This document shows, piece after piece, positions 1 through 10,373 of a stretch of 64,000 nt of DNA; the first letter of the stretch is position 1, and each line of letters opens with the position of its first letter. Both the position numbers and the translations under genes were made by a program. The stretch lies in the NCBI RefSeq assembly GCF_041146795.1, contig NC_135174.1, positions 5,953,878 to 6,017,877 on the forward strand. The letters run 5' to 3'. The notes under the pieces are model-generated. The model ran no database searches and had not been told where the DNA came from. It saw only the letters and a list, made by a program, of their open reading frames with translations. The DNA comes from Maylandia zebra (Eukaryota; Chordata; Actinopteri; Cichliformes; Cichlidae).

Positions 1-463
1 TTTAATCTGCTGTGATGACTGGAACACAAAGGAGAGAAATGGTGCCTTGTCTCTTGTTATGAACTGTAAATAAATAAAACTGTAAAATGATTATATTTCA
101 TTTTTGTTTTATCTGTTTAGTTCTATTTTTTCAGTTTTACTGTTTTTGTGTTATTTAGTTTTAATGCAAATGTTTCTATTTTATTGCTGTGTTTTATGAA
201 GACTTGTCTGTTTTTTATCATAGAACATATTCTTGTGAAATGTTTCCAGTAAATACAGTGAACGTGTACTACCACTACTACTGACTAGATGTAGCCAACT
301 TCATGGTATTAAATTAGCATTACTGTCCTAAACTTTGTGTAAGTGAAAATCCAGGGAGCAGGGAGAAACGTGCACAGCTTTGGCCTCATGACTTATAACA
401 GGGCTCACTGCACAGGTTAGTCATTTATTGTAAGTCTAAGTAACAACAGGTTTCCTCTCACAC
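1..463. other. No gene recognised; left window edge
   Basis: AT-rich sequence without a recognisable exon. If the serpin exon at 464-604 belongs to a longer gene, its following exons should lie here or beyond the edge, because that exon is on the minus strand; none was recognised here. Confidence 0.4.
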
Positions 464-604
464 CTCGAGAAACGTGTAGGACCGATCCCCGTAAAGTCTG
501 TTGGCAAGACTGAGGGAGTATGGAGCATCAGCCTTGTTCAGATCAGTTAGTAGTTTGGCAAACTTGGCGTGGACATCGTCCTCGTCGGTCTGGGGTTTCA
601 GACA
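464..604 (-). pseudogene. Orphan clade-B serpin exon
   Basis: The 47-codon frame contains DDVHAKFAKLLTDLNK and LSLANRLYGDRSYTFLE, which match the early helical exon of clade-B serpins (leukocyte elastase inhibitor type, intracellular serine-protease inhibitors). An acceptor (ctgttcacag) precedes TGTCTG and a donor (GTGTGAG) follows CTCGAG, so the exon is intact and in phase 0 at both ends. The preceding exon with the start codon and helix A should lie at higher coordinates but is not visible; the next sequence there is an L2 LINE fragment. Later serpin exons, including the reactive centre loop, would be left of the window. The exon could belong to a gene continuing leftwards, but the missing first exon makes a relic more likely. 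Confidence 0.7.
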
Positions 605-1023
605 CTGTGAACAGCCAGAGAAGACTTGCGTGTTATAAAGCCACGATGAACCAAAGACAGATGAAAGACAGCTAATATGGCTAACATAACTCTGCATTGG
701 CCTTTTTGAATGTATCAATGTTAGTTTGTTTTCATTTGGTAATAGCTTTCTCATAACTAACATCCACTGAATGATTGGATTCAAAGTCTTAAGGAACTGA
801 AGGGCTCAGTAGTAATCTGTATTTACAAGGCCTCCTGCATCTTTTGGAAAGAATACAGAAAAAGGACAAACAGACGCAACAAACGCTCAAATATGTTAAA
901 CATTTAGAACATGTATGATGTTACGCTTTTGTTGACACTGAACTTTTCACCTGCTGCATAAATCTGCTTTCTACTAATTCTGTTTTAAGGTGTTAGCTAT
1001 GTGTTGGATATAACACAGAGCAC

Positions 1024-1775
1024 CTGTATAAAAAAGCCCAAAGCCGACTGTACTTCCTCAGGAGGCTGAGGTCTTTTAACATCTGCAGGAAGCTCCTGAG
1101 GATGTTTTACCAGTCGGTGGTTGCTGGAGTACTTTTCTATGCTGTGGTGTGCTGGGGGAGCAGCACAGCAAAGAAGGACTCATCCAGGCTGGAGAAACTG
1201 ATCAGGAGGGCTAGCTCTGTGGTCGGCATGAAGCTGGACACTCTGGTGACAGTGGCAGAGAAAAGGACATTAAAGAAACTGATGGACATTATGAACAATG
1301 CTGGGCATCCTCTGCACACGGCCATTAACAACCAGAAGAGTCTGTTCAGTGACAGGTTGCTTCTCCCAAAGACAAGAACTAACAGACTTAAAAACTCCTT
1401 TGTCCCACACGCCATCAGACTGTTTAACTCCTCTCTGGAGGGGAGAGGGAGGGGAAACAGGAGGACAAAGGAGGGGGGAACAACTAAGCTGTAGTGCCTC
1501 TTCACCTCACTGTGCAATACCTTTTGTGCAATACTTTTGTAAATAGTCAACAGTGCAATAGACTCAATACTTGAAATGTGCAATTCACTTGTATTTTTAT
1601 TTTTATTCCTATTTATTCTATTTATCCCCTTCGTATATTTTATTTATATATATGTGTGTGTGTATAACTCTGTAACTTCTGTCGGTGCTGTGCTTTTTTG
1701 GAAATCGAATTTCCCAGAGGAACCCACCCGAGGGATTAATAAAGTTCTATCTAATCTAATCTAATCTAATATGTG
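1024..1775 (+). mobile_element. L2-like LINE, 5'-truncated 3' end
   Basis: The plus-strand frame beginning just before 1102 reads the C-terminal end of a LINE reverse-transcriptase protein: FYQSVVAGVLFYAVVCWGSS, then RLEKLIRRASSVVG and NSFVPHAIRLFNSS. The copy ends in a short-repeat tail of TCTAA units after a 'gggattaataaagtt' stretch, typical of L2-group fish LINEs. Only the last part of ORF2 and the 3' UTR are present, so this is a dead 5'-truncated insertion. The long minus-strand ORF over it is its shadow. Confidence 0.75.
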
Positions 1776-1852
1776 GTGGGAAGTTTGGTGTGAGATACTC
1801 TGGAGCTAAGACCTTGAATTTCCCTGTCAGATCACAGTTATTCGCTTTGTTA

Positions 1853-2021
1853 CCACCTTGAGCAGGTAGCCCGGCAGTCTGGTTTGCTGCTGAATCTGCG
1901 TCTGCGTCTGCATCCGTGTCTGCATTGGCGTCTGTAGCGACGACGACGACGTTTCTGACTGTGTTTGTGTCGGTTTCTCTTCTGCCGGCTTTGGTTTTTC
2001 AACCTCAGTAAAGCCGAGGAC
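1853..2021 (-). other. Possible Q/T-rich exon of unknown gene
   Basis: After a good acceptor (cctccctcacag) an open frame starts VLGFTEVEKPKPAEEK, continues with low-complexity QTQTQ, and ends LPGYLLK before a GTGGTAAC donor-like sequence. I do not recognise the protein. It lies downstream of the kinesin-like fragment on the same strand. Joined in the phase left by that fragment's last exon, it would instead be read as an arginine-rich tail ending at TAA. It may be a chance ORF. Confidence 0.25.
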
Positions 2022-2228
2022 CTGTGAGGGAGGAATCAATGTTGACATTTTCATAGTTTGTTTGTGTGTGAATATGTGAATGCATGCATGCATGCATTAC
2101 ACATGTTATTTGGATATAAATATGTTTGAGCAGACATTCTGTGGTGACCTGCTTCCCTTTTGGAAATGAAAAAATAAATCCACATGACAAAAAGTCTCAA
2201 ATTTAAGGTTAAATAAATATGGAGGGTT

Positions 2229-3003
2229 ATGGACGCACTGGAACGGTTCGCAGCCGAGTGTGAAGCAGCAGGAATGAGCACCTCCAAATCTGAGGCCATG
2301 GTTCTCAGCCGGAAAAGGGTGGAGTGCCCACTCCGGGTCGGGGATGAGTTCCTGCCCCAAGTGGAGGAGTTCAAGTATCTCGGGGTCTTGTTCGCGAGTG
2401 ATGGGAGAAGGGAGCCGGAGATCGACAGACAGATTGGGGCTGCAGCTGCAGTAATGCAGACGCTGCACCGGTCCGTCGTGGTGAAGAGAGAGCTGAGTGT
2501 AAAAGCGAAGCTCTCAATTTACCGGTCGATCTACGTCCCTACCCTCACCTATGGCCACGAGCTGTGGGTAGTGACCGAAAGAACGAGATCGCGGATACAA
2601 GCGGCAGAAATGAGCTTCCTCCAAAGGGTGGCTGGCCTCTCCCTTAGAGATAGGGTGAGAAGTTCAGCCATCCGGGAGGGGCTCAGAGTAGAGCCGCTGC
2701 TGCTCCACATCGAAAGGAGCCAGCTGAGGTGGTTCGGGCATCTGACAAGGATGCCTTCTGGGCGCCTCCTGGGTGAGGTGTTCCAGGCATGTCCCACCGG
2801 GAGGAGGCCCCGGGGCAGACCCAGGACACGCTGGAGAGATTATATCTCTCAGCTGGCCTGGGAACGCCTTGGTATTCCCACTGTCGCCAAAGTGCTTGCT
2901 CATAGGGGGTCATATGATTGTTGGGTTTTTCTCTGTATCTATGAAGCGCCTTGAGGCGACTTTTGTTGTGATTTGGCGCTATATAAATAAAATTGAATTG
3001 AAC
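2229..3003 (+). mobile_element. RTE-like LINE C-terminus fused to a non-autonomous tail
   Basis: The open frame has the C-terminal region of an RTE-like non-LTR retrotransposon: VEEFKYLGVLFASDG, SIYVPTLTYGHELW, GLSLRDRVRSSAIREGL, QLRWFGHLTRMPSGRL and the zinc-ribbon-like GRRPRGRPRTRW. After LAWERLGIP the sequence switches, near 2875-2882, to a different 3' module (CTGTCGCCAAAGTGCTTGCTCATAGG and on) that is also found in short elements elsewhere in this window. It ends with an ATTGAATTGAACTGAA tail. The element is 5'-truncated and cannot move itself. Confidence 0.8.
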
Positions 3004-3428
3004 TGAATTATCTGAGGAAGAAGCAGAGTTGGTTTGTTTCCAGCTGAAATCATCCAGGCTCAGGAATTTGAATCGATCCACATCATTTCTGCTTGAACTA
3101 GAGAACATGAGTGTCGACTTACATTTGGTCTGTGAGACACATGTCATAGTGACAGTATTTGGGTTAATATGGCATTACTCACCCTGGTCGCATTTCTTCA
3201 ATATCAGGCACCAAGTTCAGGAACTCGTTCTTTGCAGCCCGCGCAAGGTAGGAGGTCTCCAGAGTGGGAACCATCGGGAAGTTTTCACAGTCTGAGCAGG
3301 AGGGACTGGAGGCACGTGAGCTGTTCTCAGGGGTCCTTTAACACAAATCACACCAAGTTAGAATCAAATAGATAACCTGTCAATAACCGTTTGCAGATCG
3401 AGGTCAATGTTCCTAAAAATATGTTTAC

Positions 3429-3548
3429 TTCTGGCCCATGGAGCCACAGCGGGAGTCCGAGAGAGGGGCAGGTAGAGGAAGGGGTGAGGGTGGCACTGCT
3501 GAAGCTCGTCACGGATGGATCACGTCCGATCGGTGAGATGAGAGAAAG
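3429..3548 (-). pseudogene. KIF1-like exon d with frameshift
   Basis: Encodes GRDPSVTSFSSATLTPSSTC in phase 0. The next exon (3183-3335) opens only in a phase needing a 2-nt overhang, and the better match after TCPSL (DSRCGSMGQ) lies in another frame, so a second indel is inferred between them. Donor GTAAAC. Confidence 0.65.
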
Positions 3549-3812
3549 CTGAAGTGAAACAACAGCAGGATGAGGTAGACGTCAATATAGGAACTCCCTG
3601 ATGTGACACAGAAAGGCTATTTTTTAATTTCTTTGTATTATTTCTCACCTTGCAGTCACTGATGCTGTTCACCAGCTGGTTGTATTCAGTATTGAAGGTG
3701 CGTGTCAGAAGGCGCAGGCACTACAACACAACAGGAACAAGACCGATCAGCTCCGAGCAGAGAAGGAAGAAGGCAGCAACAAGAACGCCCACTAAGCCCA
3801 CGTTTTTCTCAC

Positions 3813-3994
3813 CTTGGTGGCCAGCTCCTTCTCACGCTTTCAAAGGTGGTGCTGGAGATGTGCGAGGAGACGGAGGTGGACGTGGACAGAGTGCCGGAGC
3901 TCACGCTGGGGGACAGAGACTCACTCAGGGACTTGGTGGTGGGAGCTGTTCCCACGGGAGCCGCCTCTCCCAGAAGGTGACGGGTCTTTTCCAC
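3813..3994 (-). pseudogene. KIF1-like exon b with frameshift
   Basis: Starts VEKTRHLLGEAAPVG after a clear acceptor (tttcgtccag) and has a serine/threonine-rich middle. Near the 3' end the frame that should read REKELATK is offset by one base from the upstream frame, so the exon is 182 nt instead of a multiple of three. Confidence 0.7.
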
Positions 3995-4172
3995 CTGGAC
4001 GAAAGATGGGGGCGAATGTGAGGTGGGGAGAAGAGGGGAGGTTAGTCATGTAACGTCTGTACTCTAAGAAAAAACTTTTTAGAATAGCACTTTGTTCTTT
4101 GAGCTGAAAAGTCATTTTTCCCTCAATGATATTAAACAGATTTATTTCTTTATGAATCTTTTAAGGCCCCAC

Positions 4173-4315
4173 CTCCTGCAGCTGCTCCATCTTCTCCAGC
4201 TCCCACTGGTGCTCTAGGATGAGGCTATCTCCTCTGGGCCTCCAGCCGGCCAGGTTCTCCTCTCCACGCACATAAGCCACTGATGTGTCCAGGACCTTCC
4301 TCCTCCTCTGCATCC
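4173..4315 (-). pseudogene. KIF1-like exon a
   Basis: Acceptor gtcctgagcag and donor GTGGGG (weak). Encodes [17 protein letters not shown] and on to LEKMEQLQE, 47 codons after a 2-nt overhang. This is the best conserved part of the fragment and the basis for the family call. Confidence 0.8.
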
Positions 4316-5284
4316 CTGCTCAGGACATGAGCCCTCATTAGGATGAAGCTCTCCACAGAATCTCCGGTCAAACCTCACAAAATTTCAAGAACCACCAAAC
4401 AGCTAAAACAGTAAATGAGAGCAGGAACACGGATTCTGCACAAAGACGTAAACACAAAGACCATAAAAGATTCAAAATAATGAATATAGGATGTCATTAT
4501 AGTTTAAAACAATCTTCTGTTGCAGCATCTTGTGCACAACAAAAAGCCCTCATCAAGTTTTGGACAGGATGGGAAGTCTTGCCGAGAAATGACTGTGGAA
4601 GTGGTCAACAGCAATCTTCCAAAGTCTTCCACCGGTTTTGAAGTACTACGTCTTCCTGCACACTACTGTACCTATGAGTCATTTCTAATGGACATTCAGG
4701 TGTGTCTCAACTCTACTGACTCAGGTTTTGGTCTGGTTTACGATTGATTCCATAACCACATGGTAAAATTAGACCATTTCTTCTTTCTTGCATCACATTA
4801 CTGTGTTCAAAGAAACGGACAATCTAGTGAGTTCTAGTTCTTTTTAATACACTTGACAGTGAAAAATACACACTACAGGTGTGCATTTATGGCTTTTTTA
4901 ATATAAACTGATGAAGAGTTCAGATATCAAAATCAGTTGTTCACTGTACATTATAAATTACACAATATGTTTTGTTTATACTCGCTACTGATACAAAAAA
5001 AATTTCTAGAAAAAATTATTTGAATTAAGATGTTACACTACTCTACTGTGTTCATTGTATTAAATCTGCTCAGAGTTGACATGTACTGTATATCCAACAA
5101 AGAAATGAATATCATTAAAGTGACAGCTGTATAAAACAAATCCTGTTTTATAGCCACTCACTGTTTTGTTGAAAATGAAATTGGTTATGCTGTTTTGAGT
5201 CAGTATTAGCTACAAAGCTGTAGAAATTTAAAAAAAAAAAAAATCCTCCTGACATAGAAACTGATTAAATGTAATAATGTCTTT
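4316..5284. other. No gene recognised
   Basis: Expected position of upstream kinesin exons; none seen. AT-rich with a short A run near 5230. The plus-strand ORF at 4520-4747 resembles nothing I know and has no splice or repeat context. Confidence 0.4.
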
Positions 5285-5428
5285 CTACAAGTGATTTTGA
5301 AGTATTGGTAGCACAGCAGGGTCTTGTTCATTCAGTGCATCTGGGAGCTGAATCTCAGGAATGGTGATCTCATTTGATGGGCAGCGATTATGTTGTCCTG
5401 TCCAGTCCACACCATAATCCTCATCAAC
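5285..5428 (-). pseudogene. Terminal exon of a transposon-derived integrase gene
   Basis: After an acceptor (gctctttcag) the frame starts VDEDYGVDWTG, continues through NEITIPEIQLPD, and ends at TAG after ILQNHL (47 codons). This resembles, from memory, the C-terminal end of a multi-copy fish gene family with an integrase core domain, in which a 'VD.DYGVD' motif follows the catalytic region. The catalytic exons are missing between here and the 5' exon at 6222-6588, so this copy is an internally deleted relic. Confidence 0.5.
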
Positions 5429-6221
5429 CTGAAAGAGCATGCACATGTTTTAAATCTAAACTGAAGAGGTGTTTCCTGCAGCTGTTCCTAGATGGACTTA
5501 TTGAGTCTGCCAGGGCCTATGTGAGTTGCTTAGGCATTGGCTACCAACTAATTATTCATTCACCCATTCTAGGTCAGGATTGGTTCTCTTCAGGTATAAC
5601 AAATTTAACTTTGTTTAAAGTATTGCCATCTATACCTGACAGGTGGGATAAAAGAGAATGGCTTGGGAGGCGCACAGCAAATCTCAAAGTTTTCCAATTA
5701 ATGCTGAAAGAACCAAGGATGTAAATGTATTCTTGTTTTAGCTTTACCGAAGACACCAGAGAAAGTATATCTATAATGCTGCTGAAATAGACAAAACCAT
5801 TTCAATAAACTCGCTATTTAACATCAACCTTGTTATGCGTTATCAGAGAACAATCAACTGCAAACAGCAATGAAACATTCAACTATGTACTATTTAAAGC
5901 ACTAATGACCCTGTTGTCTAACAAGATGTGATAAGTAAGTAGACTGTGGAAAGCTGGTGGGTCTACTCTCTGTGTAAAAGGTTCCTACAGGCTCCACTGA
6001 CCCCAATCTCCGAGTTAACACACTAACAGCTAACACTGCTAAACGTGTCTCAACGCCGAGATGGCGCCGATAGCTTTAGCCGTAGCTGCCCCACTTAGTT
6101 TAGACAGTAACAAAAAAAAGTAAGCGATAATAATTCATTGTCAAACGTCATAATGAAGGTCAACACCTAAACAATGCTGTGTACAGAATCACACAGGTGC
6201 TCAATTACAGCATAAACTTAC

Positions 6222-6588
6222 CTTAGACCATCCTCCGTCATTTTCCTCCTAATTGTGCTCGGAGACACAGAAAATGTATCGGCAATTACCCCGACGGTTA
6301 TCCCGGACAGCACTAAAGTCCTGAGTGCTGCACCGGGATTTCTAGACGTGGACGGCCAACATTTGAAGACTGTTTTTCCTCGGCGTATTCCAAACGAACA
6401 CGGTGCTGAATTGATCTTAAACCTTTGACAATGCTGTCATCGATGCGAACATCTTGAAGAGCAATTATCATCCCAAGCATTTCAGAAACATCTAAACGAC
6501 TCAAAACAGTATCTACAGGTAAATGATCCCTCTCTATCTGATTTGCTTAAATGAGCAGAACTGGCTGAAGTTCACACCAGTCCGCCAT
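6222..6588 (-). pseudogene. 5' exon of the same integrase-like gene, broken
   Basis: The frame includes DVSEMLGMIIALQDVRIDDS, NVGRPRLEIP and, in a shifted frame, VGVIADTFSVSPSTIRRKM, a helix-turn-helix-like N-terminal region, followed by donor GTAAGT. The open frame breaks at a TAG after LEIPVQHSGL because the downstream motif is in another frame; an early TAA also follows the ATG at 6588. Together with 5285-5428 it forms a same-strand pair with no core between them. Family assignment rests on recognition of these motifs only. Confidence 0.5.
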
Positions 6589-7426
6589 CCTCCGTGACTT
6601 TTGACCTAGCACGCTGTTGCTAGCTGCAGTAGCCGTCCCGGTATCCAGGAAAACTAGTCGATGGTAAACGATAAGCCAATAGGTGCAAAGGTCCAGCCCA
6701 CTTACATTGATTGACAGACAAAGTCATTCTGCTGAAAAGTCGCATTATGAAATAAATAGACCATCGGGAAAAACGGGATTTTGAAATAAAGACTGACTTT
6801 GAAAAAAGGTCATTTTGGACTAAAAACGGCTGGAAATAAATAAAATGCCTCAGGAATAATCTCTGTTATTGTGAAAAATAATGACCATGAAATAATATTT
6901 CACAATAATAAGTAAATTTATATAGCAGAATGCAATATATTTCACAATAATGAGCATTTTTTTCAAAATGTGTTCCATTATTTCACAATATCATTCTCAC
7001 ATTACATATCTGTGTCTTATTTATTCACATAGTTATTTATTTCATCTTGACCTATTTATTTATTTAATTTTGAACACTTTGGAGTTCCATATATATTTAG
7101 ACGCCGGGCATTGACAGACCTGTTTCTGCCGGAGACTCAACGGACAGTCGGGGATGAGAGCTTTCCAACAAGGTTCCCACATTTAAAATAAACCCCACAA
7201 TGAAATTTAATGCTAAATACATACCATTAACGTGGTCGCATAAAATGGAAACTAAGAGCAATCCTTGTTTTAAACGATGTGTTAGACCAACGCCAGGACG
7301 ATTATATAGTGTTATTGCTGCTTATAATAAGAAAACGACAGGTTGAAAAATCCTCTTCCAGCCTACTGAAACAAACCCCTCTTTAGCATAAAAGAAACCA
7401 TTTGCAGTCGAACCGCGATCACTCAC

Positions 7427-7565
7427 CAGACTTGGGGTACGTTACAATAAGGATGTCATCCGGACGAAACGCAAACTCCTCGTAGTACCTGAGGCTCTCG
7501 GGCGGATGGAGACTTGAAGGCACATAGACGCCTTTGTACAGCGTGTATAACTCTGTCTCAGTCAT
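7427..7565 (-). CDS. Cytosolic sulfotransferase exon 1, partners not found
   Basis: ATG at 7565 opens MTETELYTLYKGVYVP, then PESLRYYEEFAFRPDD and ILIVTYPKSG, followed by donor GTGAGT. TYPKSG is the 5'-phosphosulfate loop that binds the cofactor PAPS in cytosolic sulfotransferases (SULT2/SULT3-like), which transfer sulfate to steroids, phenols or xenobiotics. The exon break right after KSG matches the SULT gene structure. The next exon (TTWM...) should lie at lower coordinates, but I could not find it; instead come a transposase relic and a kinesin fragment. Exon 1 itself is undamaged, so either the gene was cut by rearrangement or a diverged exon escaped me. Confidence 0.8.
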
Positions 7566-8273
7566 GCTTCAACAAGCAGAAGCAGCTCACTGAAAACAGC
7601 TCTGAGAGCTTCGAGCTGAAAAACTGCTGGACTTTGTCTCAACTTAACGCACTATCACTGTTTTTGTAGCTCGAGACTGTAGCGCAACTCCCGCTTCTCC
7701 TGTGGTCTCGCGCTGGCTTCTGTTTGCGTCACTTTCCAACAAGTGTGCGATTCTTTGTCAAAGCTCAAGCATTCATGACCAAGTAATCATTGAACGATTC
7801 GTGTAAAATTTAAAATATCTTTATAGATCTATTGTTATATTTCTGCTATCCTTTGGCCGGATCGGTCTTAAAAAATACATTTTTAATGTCAATCAGATGT
7901 TGTATGGGTTAAATAACGGATATATTAAAGTCACTCTGTCAAAAAACTGATTGAGGCTTCTACCTTGTGACAGGAATGTTGTTTGTGGTTCAAGATAACT
8001 TGATATCATTCATGAGGGATACATTTAATGTACGTTTCACATATACATAGGCTTAAAAGTTATTTATAGCAGTTTAAATTCAATCAATGACTTTTTGGCG
8101 CTACAATGGCAACTAAAGTCCGCAAGGACTTATAGGTGGCATCTTATTCCCAGCCCTATACTAAGTAAGGAAGGGAACTAGCCTCCCCTCGTCACACTAG
8201 AACACCAGTCCCCTTTCTATCTATCTTCGTCGCCTCATCTATGAATGCAAAACTACCATGTCTGTCAAATGCG
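7566..8273. other. No gene recognised
   Basis: Contains the upstream region of the sulfotransferase exon; no TATA box or repeat family could be assigned. Confidence 0.4.
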
Positions 8274-8317
8274 TTTGTTAGGTTTTGTGAGGTCAAAACC
8301 TCACAAAACCTAACAAA
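8274..8317. repeat. Perfect 20-bp inverted repeat, 4-nt loop
   Basis: Arms 8274-8293 and 8298-8317 (core GTTAGGTTTTGTGAGGT and its complement) with loop CAAA. It would form a stable hairpin. It may be the tip of a foldback element or the product of template switching; no flanking duplication was found. Confidence 0.85.
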
Positions 8318-8437
8318 ACCAAAAGAAATTAGCAACTAGGGCTAAAGAGTCAAACTAACATACTGACAACCCCCAAGAATATGCATAGCCCCCCATTTTC
8401 TGCTCTTCACTCCCATTACTATACTCTTGCAAATCAG

Positions 8438-8459
8438 ATCCCCCCCCCCCCCCCCCCTT
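8438..8459 (+). repeat. Poly-C tract
   Basis: A run of C interrupted only at its ends, which makes the overlapping glycine-rich minus-strand ORF an artefact. Confidence 0.9.
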
Positions 8460-8754
8460 AGTAATACAGAACCAAACTGATTTAGGTATAATGGAATATG
8501 ATTTCCCTGTAATAACCAGTACAAACCCACCTAATTTACCATCGATGCATTCAGAACCTTCTTTAGCACTTTCCAAGCCTCTGACAGATACTAAAAGGGT
8601 TGGGATGGACAGGTATTGGGCCCTATGCACGCCTCCTTTCCTGGAAATAAGGGCAATTTCACCATATGTGTGGACTACAGTCACACTACCAAAACCCTTC
8701 TCCTGTTACTGGAACTAGCAGGCTGAGGGAGAAGAGTGGGAATAACTGGGAATA

Positions 8755-8815
8755 TGTCTGTGAAGGTTCTCAGTCATCCAGGTCATCGTAGTCTAAGGAG
8801 CTTGGAAAGAAAAGT
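8755..8815 (+). mobile_element. Penelope-like element terminal fragment
   Basis: Contains GGTTCTCAGTCATCCAGGTC and CTAAGGAGCTTGGAAAGAAA, the same terminal sequence seen (in complement) at 27238-27285. An inverted counterpart lies at 10374-10472, so these two pieces may bound one old element. Confidence 0.6.
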
Positions 8816-10200
8816 AACAAGCAATGCTTCTGATTGTGCCAGAGCACATTTTGAACAACACCATGGGAATTTCGGATTTTACACAGGTGGTTGGATGTTA
8901 CACTCTGGAAATGGAAGGAAGGTGAGTGTTATTAACCCTCTGTGGTCCACGCTGCACCTGCAAATCACATGACTGATGTAAGCTGACATAGCAACAAGCT
9001 GCAGCCACCCTGAGTCTCTATTTCAGCCCACATTGAAAGTTATGACTTTAAAGTTTTTAAATTTTAATTACAGGCCAGTAAATCTAGAGTTGTGATAATA
9101 TATATAAGGCACGCTTTTTTCTAAATACTGTCATCACGATTTTGTGTGTGTGTGTTTAAAGCGTTTTCTAAGGAAAGCACGAAAACAGTAAAGAAACGTT
9201 TAGTGTGGAGTGGATTCTTAGTGTTGTGTTGTCTTGTGTAGTTGTTCTGTTGTGTAGTCGTTTTGTTTTGTGTGTCAGTGAGGGCACTAATGAATGTCAC
9301 AAAGGCACATTTGCAATGTAAACACTGTCACTAAGTAGAAAACCAGCGGAGTGATACACCTGCTGTTGTCAGGCCTGCAGGTTTATCCCTGTGCTGTTCT
9401 CTGTCTTTTGGTGGACAAACTTTTTTTTTACTGGCACACATCATTTGTGGGGCATCTTATTGCAACACCTGATTGTTCTCTCATTTTAGTTTTAGTAATA
9501 TTTTTAAATGGTTGTAGAAAAAAAAACAGCAGGTGTATTGGCTGCATTTTTAGATAAATAGTTGTATATGTTTACAAAATGTACAATTATTTTATATTTG
9601 CATTTCAAGTTATAAAAATTTACTCAAGATGTCTGTGGGGGTTTTTACAGTAAAAAAATACTACTAGGATTTTAAGTTCTTTGTGTGATTTCAGATCAGT
9701 AATAGTACTATTAATAGTAATAGTAGTACTAATGCAGTATGTCAGTGAAAAACAACTAAATTCAGTTGAGCTGAAAAGAATGATACCAAACAAGGCAAGG
9801 GGGGGAAAAAAATTAAACAATCTGAGGGTGAAACACAAACGTCAACTCAAAAGGAGTCAAAAATGGCCGGTTTTATTTCAGACCTCAGTGGGTTAATCCA
9901 ACAAATCATGAAAAATTAGGTTTACATTTTTGTTCATGACAGTGCAGATTTCTGACATTTTGTGTAATTTAAGCTGTAACAATGTGATTGTTTTCTAACA
10001 AAAAACAGTGTGAAACTTAAGTTAGACTTGTGTTTGTAAATGAACCGCCCCATGTTGTGTAGCTTTCTGGAGTTTATACTTATTGGGCTACATATTTATT
10101 TATTATACAGGCTATACAGTACATAACATCAAAACTCACATGTTTTATGTAACTAAAGTGTGTAATTATGTGGGCTACAGACAATAATTAAGTTATAGAC
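8816..10200. other. No gene recognised between two repeat ends
   Basis: AT-rich, low information; includes a short TAGTA-type low-complexity patch near 9700. It could be the diverged interior of the element bounded by 8755-8815 and 10374-10472, but no coding remnant was recognised. Confidence 0.35.
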
Positions 10201-10373
10201 TCTATATATATATATATATATGAAAAACGTGTATACTTACTGCATTTGAATCATTTTAACCATATATAACCACCTACATGTGTGTTTGGAGAAAAAAAAA
10301 GGCTTTGATTTTGCCACCCCATTTGATTTCTTTGCCACCCTCATGCCACCCTAAGAAAATTTCTCTAGATCCG

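Larger units (their letters stand above)
3183..4315 (-). pseudogene. KIF1-type kinesin C-terminal fragment, frameshifted
   Basis: Five exons with GT-AG borders lie at 4173-4315, 3813-3994, 3649-3720, 3429-3548 and 3183-3335. The first contains [18 protein letters not shown] and [17 protein letters not shown]; later ones contain VEKTRHLL, CLRLLTRTF, ATLTPSSTCPSL and NLVPDIEE. These are hallmarks of the region before the PH domain in KIF1A/KIF1B axonal-transport kinesins. The motor, FHA and PH parts are absent, and an unrelated sulfotransferase exon lies upstream. Exon 3813-3994 is 182 nt although it lies between phase-0 borders, so one base is lost near FE/REKELATK. Exon 3429-3548 also changes frame after TCPSL. 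Truncation plus two frameshifts indicates a duplicated pseudogene that retained introns; assembly error is the alternative. I cannot tell KIF1A from KIF1B. Confidence 0.8.

Noticed and set aside
1137..1583. 148-codon minus-strand ORF
   Set aside because: Antisense shadow of the L2-like LINE reading frame.
5374..5724. 116-codon plus-strand ORF
   Set aside because: Starts antisense to the integrase-like terminal exon and continues in AT-rich DNA; no motif recognised.
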